The notes beneath the pieces were generated by a model. That model was not told where the DNA came from. It worked only from the letters and a program-made list of their open reading frames with translations, and searched no databases. The position numbers and the translations under genes were made by a program. A stretch of DNA of 64,000 bases from Oasisia sp. SBJ-2009 (lineage: Eukaryota; Annelida; Polychaeta; Sabellida; Siboglinidae): assembly GCA_964017155.1 (NCBI GenBank), contig OZ024858.1, positions 23,308,157 through 23,372,156 of the forward strand, in the 5' to 3' direction. Position 1 is the stretch's first letter. Every line of letters begins with the position of its first letter. Below are positions 61,587 to 64,000 of the stretch, in pieces.

Positions 61587-64000
61587 GATAACTACAGCAT
61601 GTCTTCATTTACCTGTCATTTATTAATATGACTCATCCAGTGGTTTGTCCTTAAACCAAGCTAGATGCTTGTTCTGTCTACTTCAGTAATGACTGTGACT
61701 GTGTGTCTATTAATATAAAACCTCCACCTGATATTACTTTTCCGTTGATTAAAAAAATTGTCCCGTCTGTCGTCATGCCAACCGTGGCATAGTGCTGCAC
61801 TTCTGCAATGAAACTACTGAGGTAGTAAGTTTTTACTGGTGATTAATGACACTGCCAGGTTGGCTTCAAAGGAATCATGCAGCTTGTTTTCATGCCTGGA
61901 TGAGTAGCATGTTGTACGATACTTTTGTGTTGTATATTGGTGTGTGATTTCTTCAACCAATGCAGTCTCTTGGCATATTGCAGTGTTGATATTACACACA
62001 GTAACTTTGACACGATGCCTTGTCTTGCCTTCACTGGATGCATTATATATGTGCGTGCGTGTGTGCTATCGGAGAGTGTGAGCAAGATGTAGAGGAAATA
62101 TTGGCAGAAGACAGATGACTAATTTACTGAGGATCTGTGTTAAAGCCATGGTCCTGGACTGTAGTTCATCACTAGAAGGACAAAGAAAGTTGTGCATACC
62201 ATTTTGTATAGTTGTATAAATCAATAATTATTTTGTATTTCTGACATATTTAGCAAGCATAACATTTTCACCAGTTTCAAATTTTTTTGATTTAAAAGTC
62301 CATAATATGTATTGTAACACCACAAAATCATCACATTACAGTTTAGTTGGGGCTCCTGTCATATCTACACCTGGATGATATTGTGTAAAATGTAATGTTC
62401 TGCTTACATAACATGCATGCACAGATCTGTTGGCAGAGATCAGATGCATTTCATAATTATTTCCTGAATAATGCCAGCTGCTGGGCACTGCTTATTGTCC
62501 ATACCCAGTCACCCGCGCATGTCGGAGATTATATCTTGCTACTGTGGAAGCTTTAATTGCATTTGATCACCTGGAAATTGGTCAAAGTCCCTGTGGACAC
62601 GGTTGGTACCTTTCGTTTTCACACAGACCTGTAATTTTCACATATAGATATTCTGTCCAGATTAAGAGTTCTATGCATCTCTTCTATGACTGATGTTTAA
62701 ATTCTGCCTTTGATCTTTAGAATTGTGTTTTTACACCTCCTTTGATCTTTCATACAGAGCATGATTTCTATTAAAATACAAATGTCATTTTGAAATGCAT
62801 CATTACCATGGTACCCAATGAAAACACAGATATGTGCCTAGCATGCATTATTGTTTACTCATGGACCTATACCATTACAGCTGTATTACCCTTTTAATAT
62901 ACTGTAAAGTAAGTTGTTGTGAGCTACATATCTCTTATCATACATTCCGGTTTGTTACACCAATGTATTGTTTAAAAACTCGATTTGTCACTTATCTTAA
63001 AAAGTTAACATTCAACACTTTAAACACCCTTTTTGATTCAGGAGAAATACAATACTTGGAACTTTGGGTGAGCATTTTGTATTTGATTAAATTTTGATCT
63101 TGTTTAAACATGATTGCCAGCATCACGTGTGTCGCTTAGGTTGGGTAAAATAAAAACACCATTACAGCCCTGTATTATCAGAAACTGACACGCTAAATAG
63201 ATGTCACTTCATTAATGACATTGTACAATACTCAGGTGATCACTAATTGTCCTTATTATCTGCCCAGTGGTCAGTGTGTGTGACCATGGCTGCCCAGGAT
63301 GCAAGCATGCCTTATAGCATGTGCCTCTGGCTAATTCAGTAACCTCTCAAGTGTCCACTTTTAATTACCATTTCTTGGTAAATTGGAAGGTCTAGACTAG
63401 ACTGATGCAGGTCAGAATTGTCCTATCTGGAGGGGTAACAAATCTAAACTTTTTTAGATGCTATCTCTACAGTATCATATCTGTGGATTAAGGTATTCAT
63501 GATGCAGTTGCTGACTACAAACTATTTGGATAGGTAAAATTGTCTGGCGTGTGGTGCACGGTAATGACATGGCTGGAATTTTTTCTGCGTCAATTCATGC
63601 CCCCAGCCATCCTCACAAGCCACAATATAATGGTTAGCCCAACCCCTAAATTATGCGATGTTGCCCAGTATTAAGCTTACCATTGTATCAGAGATTGAGG
63701 AATGTCTCAACCTGGAAGGTCGTCAGAAATACACGTTTTGATAGACCTATTGAGCTAGCATAGGTTTGCTAAATTGATTGACATTTGTAAAATGTCCGTC
63801 TGCCAGTCCAGTGTATTGTACAAGAGTTTGTTATCTGCAAGGTCTATGTTACATGGGAAATTACTACCCGTAGACAAACAGAAAGCATGTTTAGCAGAGA
63901 TAACAGTTACCATGACATGGGTGGGAGGAGTAGTGGGTGTATCTGTCTTTGGCTGTTTACTGAACACCACAATCTTTGGGTTGTGGTTAAATGCGTGCTA
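59830..64000. other. Upstream intergenic region, no gene recognised
   Basis: Around 59830-60430 composition is GC-richer, with candidate donors such as TCAAAG|GTATGT at about 59966, but no frame could be matched to a family. From 60430 on it is AT-rich, with a TA microsatellite at 61548-61582 and nothing else supported. Confidence 0.4.
61548..61582. repeat. TA microsatellite
   Basis: Uninterrupted (TA)n of about 34 bases. Confidence 0.95.

Overview
This is metazoan nuclear DNA: small phased exons with GT..AG introns, tRNA-derived SINEs, TTAA-flanked DNA transposons and abundant minisatellites. Gene density is about three genes in 64 kb. Which animal it is cannot be settled from sequence alone. 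A marine invertebrate fits: a cephalochordate is my first guess because of the splice-site minisatellites, and a lophotrochozoan is the main alternative. Gene names below rest on residues I can read in spliced exons; comparisons with human proteins and human exon sizes are from memory.

Layout. (1) 1-6328: non-coding, with a 2.5 kb TTAA-flanked Kolobok-like element (892-3354). (2) 6329-20723, + strand: the catalytic part of a TET 5-methylcytosine dioxygenase gene. Seven constitutive exons are visible, plus a tandem-duplicated 90-nt exon pair at 11846-11935 and 12001-12090. The 5' exons (N-terminus, any CXXC domain) lie outside the window or were not recognised. (3) 20724-29898: 3' flank and intergenic DNA with a LINE tail and a SINE. 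(4) 29899-59469, - strand: a complete 11-exon, 385-codon RASSF gene with an N-terminal LIM domain, a Ras-association domain and a C-terminal SARAH domain. It is convergent with TET. (5) 46651-50382 (possible 5' exon near 52.05 kb), - strand: a gene of about 481 codons with an RRM and KH-like segments (RBM43/PARP14-N-like). It is nested on the same strand inside the 15.6 kb second intron of RASSF. (6) 59470-64000: RASSF upstream region with an ETS-type site and a CRE palindrome; no further gene recognised.

The most unusual structural theme is that minisatellites in both large genes abut exons, and several units are copies of the exon/intron junction or of the stop-codon region itself. The clearest cases are the TET donor at 13778/13779 (of the order of 100 copies of its own splice site over 2.9 kb), the TET acceptor at 8431/8432 (65-nt unit), the RASSF donors at 41506 and 31649, and the stop-codon regions of both genes. 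I recall, unverified, that exon/intron-boundary minisatellites were described in amphioxus ('mirages', Adh locus), so this may be a lineage trait. The second notable find is the TET 90-nt exon pair, a candidate for mutually exclusive splicing just before the iron-binding HxD exon.
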